DNA of 64,000 nt from an uncultured Oscillospiraceae bacterium (GTDB lineage: Bacteria; Bacillota; Clostridia; Oscillospirales; Ruminococcaceae): the NCBI GenBank assembly GCA_910586535.1, contig CAJUHS010000008.1:47143-111142 (forward strand), read 5' to 3'. A program made the translations under genes and the position numbers. Below the pieces are notes generated by a model, which had not been told where the DNA came from, did no database searches, and saw only the letters and a program-made list of their open reading frames with translations. This document shows, piece by piece, positions 1 to 9,744 of this stretch (positions are counted from its first letter, which is position 1; each line of letters begins with the position of its first letter).

Positions 1-56
1 TCTGTTGTAAAATATGTATATATGCTATTTTTATTACTGTAAAAGGAGAACACATA

Positions 57-1418
57 TTGAACGGAATCGATTATGATAAGGACGTTTTTAAAAGCTTATG
101 CGATGAATTTGTAAAAAATAACAGGGTTCCGCCCGAGCTTTATGAAAAATATCAGGTTAAAAGAGGTCTTCGCAACAGCGACGGAAGCGGCGTTATGGCA
201 GGTATTACCAACATCTGCAACGTACACGGCTATATCGTCAACGAGGGCGAGCGCGAACCTGTTGAGGGCGAACTGATCTACAGAGGCTACAGTATAAACG
301 ATATTGTCGAAAACACCTCGGAAAAGGGCAGATTCGGCTTCGAGGAGACCGTTTATCTGCTTTTGTTCGGACAGCTTCCATCTGAGGACAGACTGCGGCG
401 GTTCAATGAAATGCTTTCGGAGTTCAGAGAACTTCCAAAGGGATTTTCCGAGGATATGATCTTTAAAGCTCCGTCAAGGGACATAATGAATAAAATGGCT
501 CGTTCGGTTCTGGCGCTTTATTCCTATGATGACGATCCGGAAGAGCGCAGTCTCGAAATGGAGCTGCTCAGAGCGGTGTCAATTATAGCGAGACTTCCCT
601 CCGCTATGGTTGACGCTTATCAGATAAAGCGCAGGGTATTCGATCACGAAAGTCTCTATATGCATCCCCTCAATCCGGACGAATGCACGGCTCAAAGCGT
701 TTTGTCCACTTTAAGACCCGACAGGCAGTACTCAGAGGAGGAGGCGCGGCTTCTTGACCTTATGCTTATCCTGCACGCGGAACACGGCGGAGGCAACAAC
801 TCCACCTTTACCTGCCGTACCATTACTTCGGCGGATACAGACGCGTATTCGGCGTATTCTGCAGCTATAGGCTCTCTTAAAGGTCAGAGGCACGGCGGAG
901 CCAACTTCAAGGTCATACGCCAGCTTGAAGAGTTCAAGGAGAACATATCCGACTGGGAAAACGACGGTCAGGTGGCAGACTACATAGCCAAGGTCATCAG
1001 AAAGGAAGCTGGCGACGGCAGCGGTCTTGTCTACGGTATGGGGCACGCGGTCTACACACTTTCCGACCCGAGGGCTGTGATACTCAAAAGGAACGCCGTT
1101 AAGCTTGCGAAGGGTACGGAGTACGAAAAGGAATTTCGTCTGCTCGACGCTGTGGAAAGGATTACTCCGGAGGTGTTCGCAAACGTAAAGGGCAGCACGA
1201 AAACAATGTGCGCAAACGTTGACCTTTATTCGGGACTTGTTTACAGAATGCTGAAAATTCCCGTTGAGCTGAACACACCGCTTTTTGCTGTGTCCAGAAT
1301 ATCGGGCTGGGCGGCTCACCGGATCGAGGAGATTATAAACGGCAGAAGAATTATCCGTCCCGCGTATAAGGCGGTCGCCAAAAGGAAAAAATATATTCCG
1401 CTTGACGAACGCGTATAA
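57..1418 (+). CDS. gltA: citrate synthase
   Basis: Condenses oxaloacetate and acetyl-CoA to citrate in the cytoplasm. Family motifs are clear: AEHGGGNNSTF near residue 242 (His243), QRHGGAN near 277 and GHAVYTLSDPRA near 329, which carry the substrate-binding and catalytic histidines. At 453 residues it is slightly longer than the usual 370-430, with a short N-terminal extension. The start is TTG at 57; an AAAGGAG ribosome site lies at 42-48 and no ATG is in range. Together with the aconitase (53949) and isocitrate dehydrogenase (56377) genes it would make 2-oxoglutarate, presumably for glutamate synthesis in an anaerobe. The promoter is cut by the window edge. Confidence 0.95.
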   Translation: MNGIDYDKDVFKSLCDEFVKNNRVPPELYEKYQVKRGLRNSDGSGVMAGITNICNVHGYIVNEGEREPVEGELIYRGYSINDIVENTSEKGRFGFEETVYLLLFGQLPSEDRLRRFNEMLSEFRELPKGFSEDMIFKAPSRDIMNKMARSVLALYSYDDDPEERSLEMELLRAVSIIARLPSAMVDAYQIKRRVFDHESLYMHPLNPDECTAQSVLSTLRPDRQYSEEEARLLDLMLILHAEHGGGNNSTFTCRTITSADTDAYSAYSAAIGSLKGQRHGGANFKVIRQLEEFKENISDWENDGQVADYIAKVIRKEAGDGSGLVYGMGHAVYTLSDPRAVILKRNAVKLAKGTEYEKEFRLLDAVERITPEVFANVKGSTKTMCANVDLYSGLVYRMLKIPVELNTPLFAVSRISGWAAHRIEEIINGRRIIRPAYKAVAKRKKYIPLDERV

Positions 1419-1484
1419 TATTTACGTATCCTTGATCAGGTCTCGTTACGGCAATATTTTAAAAGGTTAAAAGGGGAAAGCGAC

Positions 1485-2501
1485 ATGAAAAAGAAACCTT
1501 ACAAGGCAAAAAAAGTTAAATTGGATAAGAAATTTTCAATGGCGGCGTACGGTCTTACGCTTATAGCCGCAGTCGCGGCAAGGACAATGCAGCTTAGGTC
1601 CAACGTTAATTTTGCCACAGGAAAGTATATAGACCCGTCTCCCGCTAAGAATTATACAATGTGGGCGCTGATAATCGGATTCATTCTGATTGCAGCCGTC
1701 ATGTTCTTCGGACAGTCCAGGGACAAGGCGATAAAGTCCTGCATACTTATAAATCCCATGCGGCTCAGGGCGGAAAGACTTGCCAAAAAGCTTTCTCCCG
1801 TTGCGGCTGCGGCAATGATGCTCATGGCGGGACTTATGGCGTTTGACATTATTTTTGAGCTTTCCGAAGTGGCGGGAAAAAACGCTGAGATATCCACCGA
1901 GGACAATCCTGTGTTCGCTTTTGCAGGTATACCAGTAATAACGTGGCTTGTGTACGTGTGCGCCGTTGTAACCATAGTTACTTTGATATCAATGGGCTCC
2001 AACATTTTAAAGGGAGACGGAGTAACAAAGGGGAACTGCATTTTCATTATGTTTTTCCCGATCTGGAAGCTTCTTGAGATATTTTCCATGTTTTCGGAAA
2101 ATCAGCTTGTGGGTATTTATTCCGAAAAGGTTTATATAATGCTTACCTCAATGGCTTCATCTATGTTCTTTATTTATGCGGCAAGACTTTTTGCGGGCTT
2201 TGAAAAGAAAAATACGCGCATATGGATGTGTATTTTCGGCTATGCCGCTTCAGTTTTCGCAGCAGTATCTATATTCCCAAGATATATCTCGTACTTCATT
2301 CTGAGTTATAACGAGCGGGAGGGAATGGCTGCTCCTGCGACCTCTGACATAGGTATTGCTGTAGTTACCATTGCTGTTGTGGCGGTTTTCTGGAGCACTT
2401 ATGTTTACAGGGTAATGCCCAAGCTTAATCTTACGGGCAAGCGCCGCTGGACTAAAACCACTCTTGCGGTTAGAAATATGCAGTCCATTGAGGACGAATA
2501 A
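1485..2501 (+). CDS. polytopic membrane protein, unknown function
   Basis: Not recognised as a named family. The 338-residue product has a very basic N-terminus (KKKPYKAKKVKLDKK) and about seven hydrophobic segments, roughly at residues 18-32, 59-76, 107-125, 150-172, 187-203, 215-232 and 245-265, with another near 285-303, so it is an integral membrane protein. A GGGG-type ribosome site (AAGGGGAAAG) precedes the ATG. It sits 66 nt after citrate synthase and before a strong terminator, so the two may share a transcript. No catalytic motif stands out. Confidence 0.75.
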   Translation: MKKKPYKAKKVKLDKKFSMAAYGLTLIAAVAARTMQLRSNVNFATGKYIDPSPAKNYTMWALIIGFILIAAVMFFGQSRDKAIKSCILINPMRLRAERLAKKLSPVAAAAMMLMAGLMAFDIIFELSEVAGKNAEISTEDNPVFAFAGIPVITWLVYVCAVVTIVTLISMGSNILKGDGVTKGNCIFIMFFPIWKLLEIFSMFSENQLVGIYSEKVYIMLTSMASSMFFIYAARLFAGFEKKNTRIWMCIFGYAASVFAAVSIFPRYISYFILSYNEREGMAAPATSDIGIAVVTIAVVAVFWSTYVYRVMPKLNLTGKRRWTKTTLAVRNMQSIEDE

Positions 2502-2508
2502 AGGTCAT

Positions 2509-2576
2509 AAGGGGTATCGGACGTTTCCGCGGCGCAGCGGCTGAAGCTGCGTCTGAGGTGCGGGATACCCTTTTTA
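2509..2576 (+). terminator. rho-independent terminator with long hairpin
   Basis: AAGGGGTATC and GATACCCTT close a long stem. It encloses a second perfect arm pair, GCGCAGC/GCTGCGT, and is followed by TTTTT. It ends the citrate synthase/membrane protein unit. Confidence 0.8.
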
Positions 2577-2648
2577 ATAACGGGAGACAGCAGGCGTCAG
2601 AGGCGCTTGGTTTTTGTTTTCCGAACGTAAAAGGGGGCGGGTTCTGCA

Positions 2649-3971
2649 ATGAGAAAAAATAAAGTTATCACCGCTCTTGCGGCTTTGTTTTGTTCTGTTT
2701 TTATGGCGGGCTGCTCTTTCGGAGGTTCGGTAGATTCCCTGCTGTCTCCTCCGAGGCTTTCGGAAGAACAAAACGCTGTTTACGACGCTCTTATCAGATC
2801 CGCAGGAAAGGATATACGGCTCAAATATCCCCGTTCGGGAGAATACCGCTCGGCATTCGTTTTTGCAAACATCGACAGCGAACCAGACCGTGAAGCTATA
2901 GTTTTTTACGAAAAAGCGGGAGAAACAGAGGGCGGCGGAAACGTCCGCATAAATATTATCGACCGCCGCGGAGGCAAGTGGACAAGCGTTTACGACCATG
3001 CGGGAGCGGGTACCGGCATTGACAGGATACTTTTTTCAGAGCTTGGCGGAAGCGGCAGGCAAAGCGTTATTATAGGCTACACGCTGCTGTCGGGTGAGAG
3101 AAGCGTTCAGGTGTACGATTACGATGACGGGATGCTCACATCAAAATATTCCGATACCTACAGCACCATGTTCATTGCCGATCCTGAACGGGACGGAAAG
3201 AACGAGCTTATACTCATACGTCCCGGAAACAATATGAAAAAGGCTTCGGCAAGTCTGGTCTCCACGGACCCCGAGAGCGGAGAGGTACTGGAAACGAGCA
3301 GCGTTGCTCTTGACGAGTCTGCGACCGAATTTGTAAGCGTTGCCTCCGGATATGTGGGTAAGGAAACTCCCGCCGTTTTTATCGACGGACTGTCCGGCGG
3401 ACAGCTCACCACCGAGATAATCTATTCCGTGGACGGTCAGCTTAGAAATCCCCTCTATCTGGGCGAATCCGGTCTCATAGAAAAAACGCGCCGTCCCGCA
3501 GGGTACACCTGCACCGATATCGACCTTGACGGAGTGATAGAGATACCCACGCTGTCTCTTTTCCCAGGGTACTTTGAGGACTCTGCGGGTACAAAGCTTT
3601 ACAGCACCGACTGGAACATTTTTGACAATTACAGCATTACGAAAAAATATTCAAGCTTCTATAATATCGGCGAGGGGTACTGCTTTATCCTGCCGAACCG
3701 CTGGGACGGAGTCGTTACGGCGAAAAGGGATTCGGCAACGGGCGAAGTGGTGTTCTGCAAATTCAGAGCCGACTTGCTTAACAGCACGGTGGAGCTGCTG
3801 AGGATAGCGGTGGCTTCCGAGGAGGAAACCGACGCGCTTCTTGAAGAGGGCTATATGGTACTGAAAAGCAACAACAAAACCAATTATCTTGTGAAGTGTC
3901 CCGATATTGAGGACGAGCCACTCGTCCTTACGGGAACGGAAATAAGCAACAGCCTGTATCTTATGGCATGA
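2649..3971 (+). CDS. secreted lipoprotein, unknown function
   Basis: The N-terminus is a lipoprotein signal: basic MRKNK, a hydrophobic core and a lipobox MAGC with the lipidated Cys at about residue 21. The remaining ~420 residues should be outside the membrane. They contain repeated Asp-rich segments such as ANIDSEPDREAIVFYE, TDIDLDGVIEIPT and ADPERDGKNELILI, which resemble FG-GAP/VCBS-type beta-propeller blades with calcium-like DxDxDG loops. It immediately precedes a two-component system, so a sensing or envelope role is possible but not shown. Confidence 0.75.
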   Translation: MRKNKVITALAALFCSVFMAGCSFGGSVDSLLSPPRLSEEQNAVYDALIRSAGKDIRLKYPRSGEYRSAFVFANIDSEPDREAIVFYEKAGETEGGGNVRINIIDRRGGKWTSVYDHAGAGTGIDRILFSELGGSGRQSVIIGYTLLSGERSVQVYDYDDGMLTSKYSDTYSTMFIADPERDGKNELILIRPGNNMKKASASLVSTDPESGEVLETSSVALDESATEFVSVASGYVGKETPAVFIDGLSGGQLTTEIIYSVDGQLRNPLYLGESGLIEKTRRPAGYTCTDIDLDGVIEIPTLSLFPGYFEDSAGTKLYSTDWNIFDNYSITKKYSSFYNIGEGYCFILPNRWDGVVTAKRDSATGEVVFCKFRADLLNSTVELLRIAVASEEETDALLEEGYMVLKSNNKTNYLVKCPDIEDEPLVLTGTEISNSLYLMA

Positions 3972-4034
3972 TTTCATATCCGCAGAGCCGCTTCGGGACG
4001 GTTCACGGGATTAACCAAGGAAAGGATAGATATT

Positions 4035-4748
4035 ATGAAACGCATACTTGTCTGCGAGGACGAAGACGTTATCCGCGACTTTGTGGTAATAAACCTTAAA
4101 CGCGCCGGCTACGATGTGGTGGACGTGAACTGCGGCGAGGAGGCAATTAAAGTTTTCGATTCAGAACGCGGAGATTTCGATATCGCTCTGCTGGACATCA
4201 TGATGCCCGGAATTGACGGTTTTCAGGTCTGCAAGGCTCTGCGCAAAAGAAGCAGCACCTTAGGTATAATCATGCTTTCAGCCAAGACCCAGGAAATGGA
4301 TAAGGTAAGCGGTCTTATGCTGGGCGCGGACGACTACATAACCAAGCCGTTCTCCCCCTCGGAGCTTACAGCGCGCATTGACGCTATCTACCGCAGGGTA
4401 AGCATGAGCGTCGCCCGCGACGAGGACGAAGCCGCTACCATTGAGTCGGGACCTTTTCTGCTTAACCTCAAAAGCAGAACTGTGGCAAAGAACGGAGTTC
4501 CTGTCGACCTCACTCAGGTAGAGTACCAGATAATGGAGTACTTCATGAACAATCAGGACACCGCTCTTGACAGAAGCTCTATCCTTACCCACATATGGGG
4601 TGAAAACTATTACGGCGACGACAAGATAGTGGACGTGAATATCCGCCGTATCAGAATGAAAATAGAGGACGAACCGTCCAACCCGAAATATATTTCCACA
4701 ATATGGGGTTTCGGATACAAGTGGTCTGTAAAGGAAGAAAAGAACTAA
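4035..4748 (+). CDS. OmpR/PhoB-type response regulator
   Basis: Residues 1-120 form a receiver domain with the acidic pair near residues 8-9, phospho-acceptor Asp54 in LLDIMMPG and the conserved Lys in TKPFSPSE. Residues ~135-235 form a winged-helix DNA-binding domain of the OmpR class (VDLTQVEYQIMEYF, DVNIRRIRMKIE, IWGFGYKW). It is followed after 72 nt by a histidine kinase, its likely partner. The regulon cannot be read from the sequence; the flanking lipoprotein and DUF1385 genes suggest envelope stress, which is inference. Confidence 0.93.
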   Translation: MKRILVCEDEDVIRDFVVINLKRAGYDVVDVNCGEEAIKVFDSERGDFDIALLDIMMPGIDGFQVCKALRKRSSTLGIIMLSAKTQEMDKVSGLMLGADDYITKPFSPSELTARIDAIYRRVSMSVARDEDEAATIESGPFLLNLKSRTVAKNGVPVDLTQVEYQIMEYFMNNQDTALDRSSILTHIWGENYYGDDKIVDVNIRRIRMKIEDEPSNPKYISTIWGFGYKWSVKEEKN

Positions 4749-4820
4749 GCCGGTCATTTATACTGCACGAATGCTTCACATCGGAGCAGATTCACGAATC
4801 TAAGCAAAAACGAACAGGCG

Positions 4821-6248
4821 GTGAAAACATTGCGGAAATCGAATATTACAAGGCGCTGGCTCGTGAACAATCTGGGCGTTATTTCCGCCATGCTTTTTGC
4901 ACTTGTTGTGGGCGGAACTCTTTTTGTGCGCACCTATTACTACAGCACCGCAAGGCAGTATATGACCTCGCGTATGAATATGGTGTCCAACATTTTGCTG
5001 CGTTCATACAACGACCCCTCCGCAAGCTTTTCGGCGGAGCTTCGTTCTGTTGTGGAAAACTGGTCGGAAAAGGACAAAATGGAGCTTATGGTGATCAGCA
5101 GAAAGGGCGGTGTGGGGCTTACCTCCTCGGGCTTTATCCCGGAGGACAAGCTTGACAGCATGACCGACTACGCCGACGCAGTTTCGAGCGGGTCGGGCGG
5201 TTACTACACGGGCAGAACGGCAGGCGGCGAAAAAATAATGGCGGTGTGCGTTATGCTTCCCGAAAATGATTCGGGATATGCGGCTATGAGAATGGTCTCC
5301 TCGCTGGAGGAAATTAACAGGCACATAACAAGCATTGCGATGACACTTGCGGCGGTCTGCCTGACTATCCTTGCGCTGATGTTCGTTTCGGGACTTTACT
5401 TCGTGAAGTCTATCGTTATCCCTGTGCGGCAGATAGGCTCAACGGCAAGACGTTACGCTGTGGGAGACTTTTCCGTCCGCATTACAAAAAAGAACGACGA
5501 CGAGATCGGCGAGCTGTGCGATATCGTCAACCACATGGCGAGCGAGCTTGCGCTTTCGGAGACTATGAAAAACGAGTTTATTTCCAGCGTTTCCCATGAG
5601 CTGAGGACTCCGCTTACAGCCATAAAGGGCTGGGCGGAGACTATAGGAAGTATGCCAGGCGACGCGGAGACCGTTGCAAAGGGCATGAGGGTGATCGGCA
5701 GCGAAAGCGAGCGGCTTTCAGAAATGGTGGAGGAGCTTCTGGATTTTTCACGTATGCAGAACGGACGGTTCAGTCTTAACAAAACGACTATGGACATTCT
5801 TGCCGAGCTTGGGGACGCGGTGCTCATCTACACCGAAAAAGCAAAGCGGGAGGGCATAGAAGTCCTTTACGAGGAGCCTGATATGCTGCCTTTTGTGTAC
5901 GGCGACAAGAACCGTATCAGGCAGGTCTTTATTAACGTTATCGACAACGCTATCAAGTACTCCGACAAGGGCGGAGTGGTATCCGTGCAGGCAATAATGT
6001 CCGACTCAGAGCACATTGAGGTTGACGTGTCCGACACGGGCTGCGGCATAAGCGAACAGGATCTGCCCAAGGTCAAGACCAAATTCTACAAGGCTAACCA
6101 TACCAGGCGGGGAAGCGGGATAGGTCTTGCGGTAGCTGACGAGATCATCGCTATGCACGGCGGCAGATTAGAGATTTTCAGCAGGCAGGGAAAGGGTACG
6201 ACTGTTACCATAACGCTGCCTGTGCAGAAGCAAGAAGACAGAAAATAA
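4821..6248 (+). CDS. membrane sensor histidine kinase
   Basis: Two membrane segments (about 17-37 and 173-195) bracket an extracytoplasmic sensor of ~135 residues. A HAMP linker follows, then a HisKA domain with phospho-acceptor His259 in SVSHELRTPLT, and a HATPase domain with N, G1 and G2 boxes (NVIDNAIKYS, DTGCGIS, GSGIGLAV). The start is GTG at 4821 after AGGCGG. Gene order and spacing mark it as partner of the regulator at 4035. Confidence 0.93.
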   Translation: MKTLRKSNITRRWLVNNLGVISAMLFALVVGGTLFVRTYYYSTARQYMTSRMNMVSNILLRSYNDPSASFSAELRSVVENWSEKDKMELMVISRKGGVGLTSSGFIPEDKLDSMTDYADAVSSGSGGYYTGRTAGGEKIMAVCVMLPENDSGYAAMRMVSSLEEINRHITSIAMTLAAVCLTILALMFVSGLYFVKSIVIPVRQIGSTARRYAVGDFSVRITKKNDDEIGELCDIVNHMASELALSETMKNEFISSVSHELRTPLTAIKGWAETIGSMPGDAETVAKGMRVIGSESERLSEMVEELLDFSRMQNGRFSLNKTTMDILAELGDAVLIYTEKAKREGIEVLYEEPDMLPFVYGDKNRIRQVFINVIDNAIKYSDKGGVVSVQAIMSDSEHIEVDVSDTGCGISEQDLPKVKTKFYKANHTRRGSGIGLAVADEIIAMHGGRLEIFSRQGKGTTVTITLPVQKQEDRK

Positions 6249-6308
6249 AGGATAGAAGATTGGAAATGCGGTACAGCATATTGACGCCGCGGAAAGGATA
6301 CTGCAAAA

Positions 6309-7277
6309 ATGAGCGGAGAAAACAGGGAAAATAATTGTCCGAAAGAATGCTTTAAATCAAAAATAGGAGGACAGGCTCTCATCGAGGGAGTCTATATGAG
6401 GGGCATTACTACGGCGGCAATGGCGTGCAGGCTTCCAAACGGCACGATAGACGTTGAACAGTGGGCGGTCAAAAACGGCAAGGACGCTCCGTGGTACAGA
6501 AAAGCACCGTTTGTCAGGGGCTGCATAAACTTTGTCGCAAGTCTTGCAGAGGGTATCAGGTGTACCATGAAGTCTGCGGAAAAGCAGTTCGGCGAGGACG
6601 AAGAGGAGGAAGAACTTTCCAAATTTGAGCAGTGGCTCACAGACAAATTCGGGGACAAGCTTGTCAACGTGATAATGATAATTTCCGTAGTGCTTGCGCT
6701 GGCGTTTTCGCTGGTCGTTTTCAAGGGAGGACCTATCCTTGTTGCAGACCTTATTGAACGTTTTGGAGCTCCCGAAAGCGCACGTCCCGTTATAGAGGGA
6801 TTTGTGCGGCTTGCGTTAGTGGTGGGCTATATGTACGCCATTTCATTTATGGGCAGCATAAAGACCACCTTTATGTACCACGGCGCAGAACACAAGTCCA
6901 TCGCCTGCTACGAGGCCCGCGAGGAGCTTACGGTAGAAAATGTAAAAAAGCACACCCGCTTTCATCCACGCTGCGGAACAAGCTTTATCCTTATAGTACT
7001 CATAATAAGCGTTATCGTGGGTATATTCCTGCCGAGGGACAATATGTGGATACGCTTTGGAGTGCAGATGCTCTGTCTTATCCCCGAAGCCTCTGTAGCC
7101 TACGAGATAATCAAGCTTGCGGGACGGTTCGACAATGTCCTCACAAGGATAGTTTCCGCTCCGGGACTGTGGCTGCAAAGGATAACCACCAAGGAGCCAA
7201 GCGACAAGCAGATAGAGGTAGCTATAGCCGCTTTGGCGCCATGTCTTCCAAAAGAGGGCGAGGAGGACAAATGGTGA
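6309..7277 (+). CDS. DUF1385 (YqhQ-like) membrane protein
   Basis: Matches the DUF1385 family: IGGQALIEGVYMRG at the N-terminus, the central YHGAEHKSIACYE motif and the HTRFHPRCGTSFI segment are its hallmarks. Three to four membrane helices lie at about 120-140, 165-185, 225-243 and 250-270. Conserved His, Cys and Glu around YHGAEHK suggest a catalytic or metal site, but the family's biochemical role is not established. It follows the histidine kinase by 60 nt with its own AAAGGA site and is likely co-transcribed. Confidence 0.88.
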   Translation: MSGENRENNCPKECFKSKIGGQALIEGVYMRGITTAAMACRLPNGTIDVEQWAVKNGKDAPWYRKAPFVRGCINFVASLAEGIRCTMKSAEKQFGEDEEEEELSKFEQWLTDKFGDKLVNVIMIISVVLALAFSLVVFKGGPILVADLIERFGAPESARPVIEGFVRLALVVGYMYAISFMGSIKTTFMYHGAEHKSIACYEAREELTVENVKKHTRFHPRCGTSFILIVLIISVIVGIFLPRDNMWIRFGVQMLCLIPEASVAYEIIKLAGRFDNVLTRIVSAPGLWLQRITTKEPSDKQIEVAIAALAPCLPKEGEEDKW

Positions 7278-7322
7278 CCGCGGCAGACAGATCATGCAGG
7301 TTTATACGCGGTATAATGGTCG

Positions 7323-7374
7323 TTAAGGCCGGCTTTGCATTTTGTAAATGTGAAGCCGGTCTGTTATTTTTTGT
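7323..7374 (+). terminator. intrinsic terminator
   Basis: AAGGCCGGCTT pairs with GAAGCCGGTCT across an A/T-rich loop and is followed by a T-rich tail (TTATTTTTT). It closes the regulator-kinase-DUF1385 unit. Confidence 0.75.
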
Positions 7375-7435
7375 GTTTGTTGGCAGCACAGGGTGACGGC
7401 ACAAAAAAATATAAGAGCAAAATTTGATTTTTCCG

Positions 7436-7464
7436 TTGACTTTTTCCCGATTTTGTATTATTAT
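7436..7464 (+). promoter_or_regulatory. sigma-A promoter for lipoprotein/isomerase pair
   Basis: The -35 box is TTGACT (7436-7441) and the -10 box TATTAT (7459-7464), with a 17-bp spacer, 50 bp upstream of the lipoprotein start. Confidence 0.7.
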
Positions 7465-7513
7465 ATAAATAATTGTATTTTATATAATATCTTCTGTAAA
7501 GGAATGATTGAAA

Positions 7514-8200
7514 ATGAAAAAGATTATTTCTGTTCTGACAGCACTCATCATGACAACAGCTATTTTTGCAGCCTGCGGAAAGGACGAAGCCGAAGTTCCC
7601 GAAAACGTGTATTCAGGCATTCTGACCAAGGTCAAGCTGGGTATGCCCATGACGAAAATAGTCTCCCTCCAGCCCGACGGAGTAACCCTTAACTTTGAGA
7701 CCGACACAAGGCTCTGGAGCGTAAACAGCGATACCGAGATAATGGAGCTGCGCGAGGTTGTTCCTGCCGACAACCCTGTCTACTACGTTGAGGACTCTAT
7801 TATTACATATGATTTCAAGACAGTCAAGGGCGATGAAAACATATATCTCTGCGGATATATGTCCGAGGCGTACTGCTGTCTCGAACGGCAGACCGCAAGA
7901 GACTTCTTTGACAAAAAGACCGCCGAACTTGCTTCAAAACACGGCGTTGAACCTGCGGGAGCACAAACCGGTACCGAAGATATCGACATGGAGCTTGTCT
8001 ACACTCAGAGATACGACTGTCCCTCCTATGCGGTAATATTTACCATGAAAGAAAAGTACGACACCGTAGAGGGCGTTGACGGCTACTACGGCAGCTACTT
8101 CTCGATAGAAGTCAAGGAAAAGGAAGTCAAAGCCGAGACTCCGATAGCCACGGAAAGCGGCGGAGACAAGAAAGAGACCGAAGCTAAGGAGGAAGAATGA
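7514..8200 (+). CDS. small secreted lipoprotein
   Basis: The signal peptide MKKIISVLTALIMTTA leads into a lipobox IFAAC with Cys at about residue 20. The mature ~205 residues are acidic and end in a Lys/Glu-rich tail (KKETEAKEEE). No enzyme motif was recognised. ATG at 7514 is preferred over an in-frame TTG two codons upstream because the signal peptide starts there. Its stop overlaps the next gene's ATG (ATGA), so the two are translationally coupled. Confidence 0.78.
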   Translation: MKKIISVLTALIMTTAIFAACGKDEAEVPENVYSGILTKVKLGMPMTKIVSLQPDGVTLNFETDTRLWSVNSDTEIMELREVVPADNPVYYVEDSIITYDFKTVKGDENIYLCGYMSEAYCCLERQTARDFFDKKTAELASKHGVEPAGAQTGTEDIDMELVYTQRYDCPSYAVIFTMKEKYDTVEGVDGYYGSYFSIEVKEKEVKAETPIATESGGDKKETEAKEEE

Positions 8201-9687
8201 TGAATACCAAAAATATGCCCGTTGTTAAACTCGGTATCTGCGCTGTAAGCCGCGACTGTTTCCCTATGGAGCTGTCTGAGCGCCGCAGAGCATCTGTTGT
8301 AAAGGCTTGTAAGGAAAAGAATATCGAGATATACGAGTGTCCCGTTACCGTCGAAAACGAGAAGCATATGCTTGCCGCGATCGACGACATGAAAAAGGCG
8401 GGGGTAAACTCTCTTGTGATGTATCTTGGCAACTTCGGTCCGGAGACTTCCGAGACCCTGCTTGCAAAGACTTTCGGCGCTCCCGTGATGTTCGCGGCTG
8501 CCGCCGAGGAAAGCTCCGACACTCTTGTGGACGGCAGGGGAGACGCTTACTGCGGAATGCTCAATGCAAGCTACAACTTAGGTCTGCGGAACGTTAAGGC
8601 ATACATTCCCGAATATCCGGTGGGAACGGCTTCCGAGATAGCCGGCATGATCGGGGACTTTATCCCGGTGGCAAGGACTCTGCTGGGTCTGGCAAATCTT
8701 AAAATTATTTCTTTCGGACCGCGTCCTCAGGACTTTTTAGCCTGCAACGCGCCTATCCGTCAGCTTTACAATATCGGAGCGGAAATAGAGGAAAATTCAG
8801 AGCTTGACCTGTTCGCGTCCTATAACGAGCACGCGGGTGACAAACGTATCCCTGACGTTATCGCTGATATGGAAAAGGAGCTTGGAGACGGAAACAAAAT
8901 GGCGGGTATCCTGCCTAAGCTTGCGCAGTACGAGCTTACTCTTCTTGACTGGGCTGAGGCTCACAAGGGCAGCCGCGAATATGTTGTTTTTGCAAATAAG
9001 TGCTGGCCTGCGTTCCAGACTCAGTTCGGCTTTGTTCCCTGCTACGTTAACAGCCGTCTGGGCGCAATGGGTATCCCGGTTGCCTGTGAGGTGGACATCT
9101 ACGGCGCTCTCAGCGAATTTATCGGACAGTGTGTTTCCGATGACGCGGTAACCCTGCTTGACATCAACAACAGCGTTCCTGCGGATATGTACCTGAACGA
9201 GATAAAGGGCAGGTTCGACTATAAGCATACCGATACCTTTATGGGATTCCATTGCGGAAACACTCCGTCCTGCAAGCTTTCAAGCTGTACAATGAAGTAC
9301 CAGCTTATCATGCACCGCGGTCTCGAACCTGATAAGGAACCCGACATTACAAGGGGTACTCTTGAGGGAGATATCGCTCCGTCGGATATCACGTTTTTCC
9401 GTCTCCAGAGCACTGCGGACGCTAAGCTTCGCGCTTATGTTGCGGAGGGCGAGATACTTCCCGTGGCGACCAGAAGCTTCGGCGGTATCGGCGTGTTTGC
9501 TATTAAGGAAATGGGCAGGTTCTACCGTCACGTACTTATCGAGGGAAGGTATCCTCACCACGGCGCGGTAACTTTTGCTCATAACGGAAAGGCTCTGTGG
9601 AACGTTTTCCGCTACCTTGGAGTTGAGGAAGTGGGTTTCAATCAGCCTGAGGGAATGTTATACAGGATGGAAAATCCATTCGCGTAA
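8197..9687 (+). CDS. L-fucose/L-arabinose isomerase family protein
   Basis: At 496 residues it is a full-length member of the fucose/arabinose isomerase fold. Residues typical of the Mn-dependent active site are visible in order: Glu in ACEVDIYGALSEF (~290), Asp in LLDINNS (~325) and His in FHCGNTP (~353). The family interconverts aldoses and ketoses, but substrate cannot be assigned and no pentose or fucose pathway genes adjoin it. It overlaps the upstream lipoprotein by 4 nt and has AAGGAGG at 8186-8192. An alternative ATG lies at 8200. Confidence 0.85.
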   Translation: MMNTKNMPVVKLGICAVSRDCFPMELSERRRASVVKACKEKNIEIYECPVTVENEKHMLAAIDDMKKAGVNSLVMYLGNFGPETSETLLAKTFGAPVMFAAAAEESSDTLVDGRGDAYCGMLNASYNLGLRNVKAYIPEYPVGTASEIAGMIGDFIPVARTLLGLANLKIISFGPRPQDFLACNAPIRQLYNIGAEIEENSELDLFASYNEHAGDKRIPDVIADMEKELGDGNKMAGILPKLAQYELTLLDWAEAHKGSREYVVFANKCWPAFQTQFGFVPCYVNSRLGAMGIPVACEVDIYGALSEFIGQCVSDDAVTLLDINNSVPADMYLNEIKGRFDYKHTDTFMGFHCGNTPSCKLSSCTMKYQLIMHRGLEPDKEPDITRGTLEGDIAPSDITFFRLQSTADAKLRAYVAEGEILPVATRSFGGIGVFAIKEMGRFYRHVLIEGRYPHHGAVTFAHNGKALWNVFRYLGVEEVGFNQPEGMLYRMENPFA

Positions 9688-9707
9688 TTACAAGCTGTAA
9701 AATATGT

Positions 9708-9730
9708 AGGGGACGGGTCACCCGTCCCGC
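9708..9730. repeat. GC-rich palindromic (REP-like) hairpin
   Basis: GGGACGGGT and ACCCGTCCC form a near-perfect palindrome with a one-base loop. Related GGGGACG/CGTCCCC hairpins occur near 47812 and 63511. It lies between the isomerase stop and the T-box. Confidence 0.65.
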
Positions 9731-9744
9731 GGAAAAATAAATGC

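Noticed and set aside
8197..9687. Assigning the isomerase-family gene as fucI or araA
   Set aside because: Only fold-level motifs are visible and no sugar-pathway genes adjoin it, so substrate is left open.
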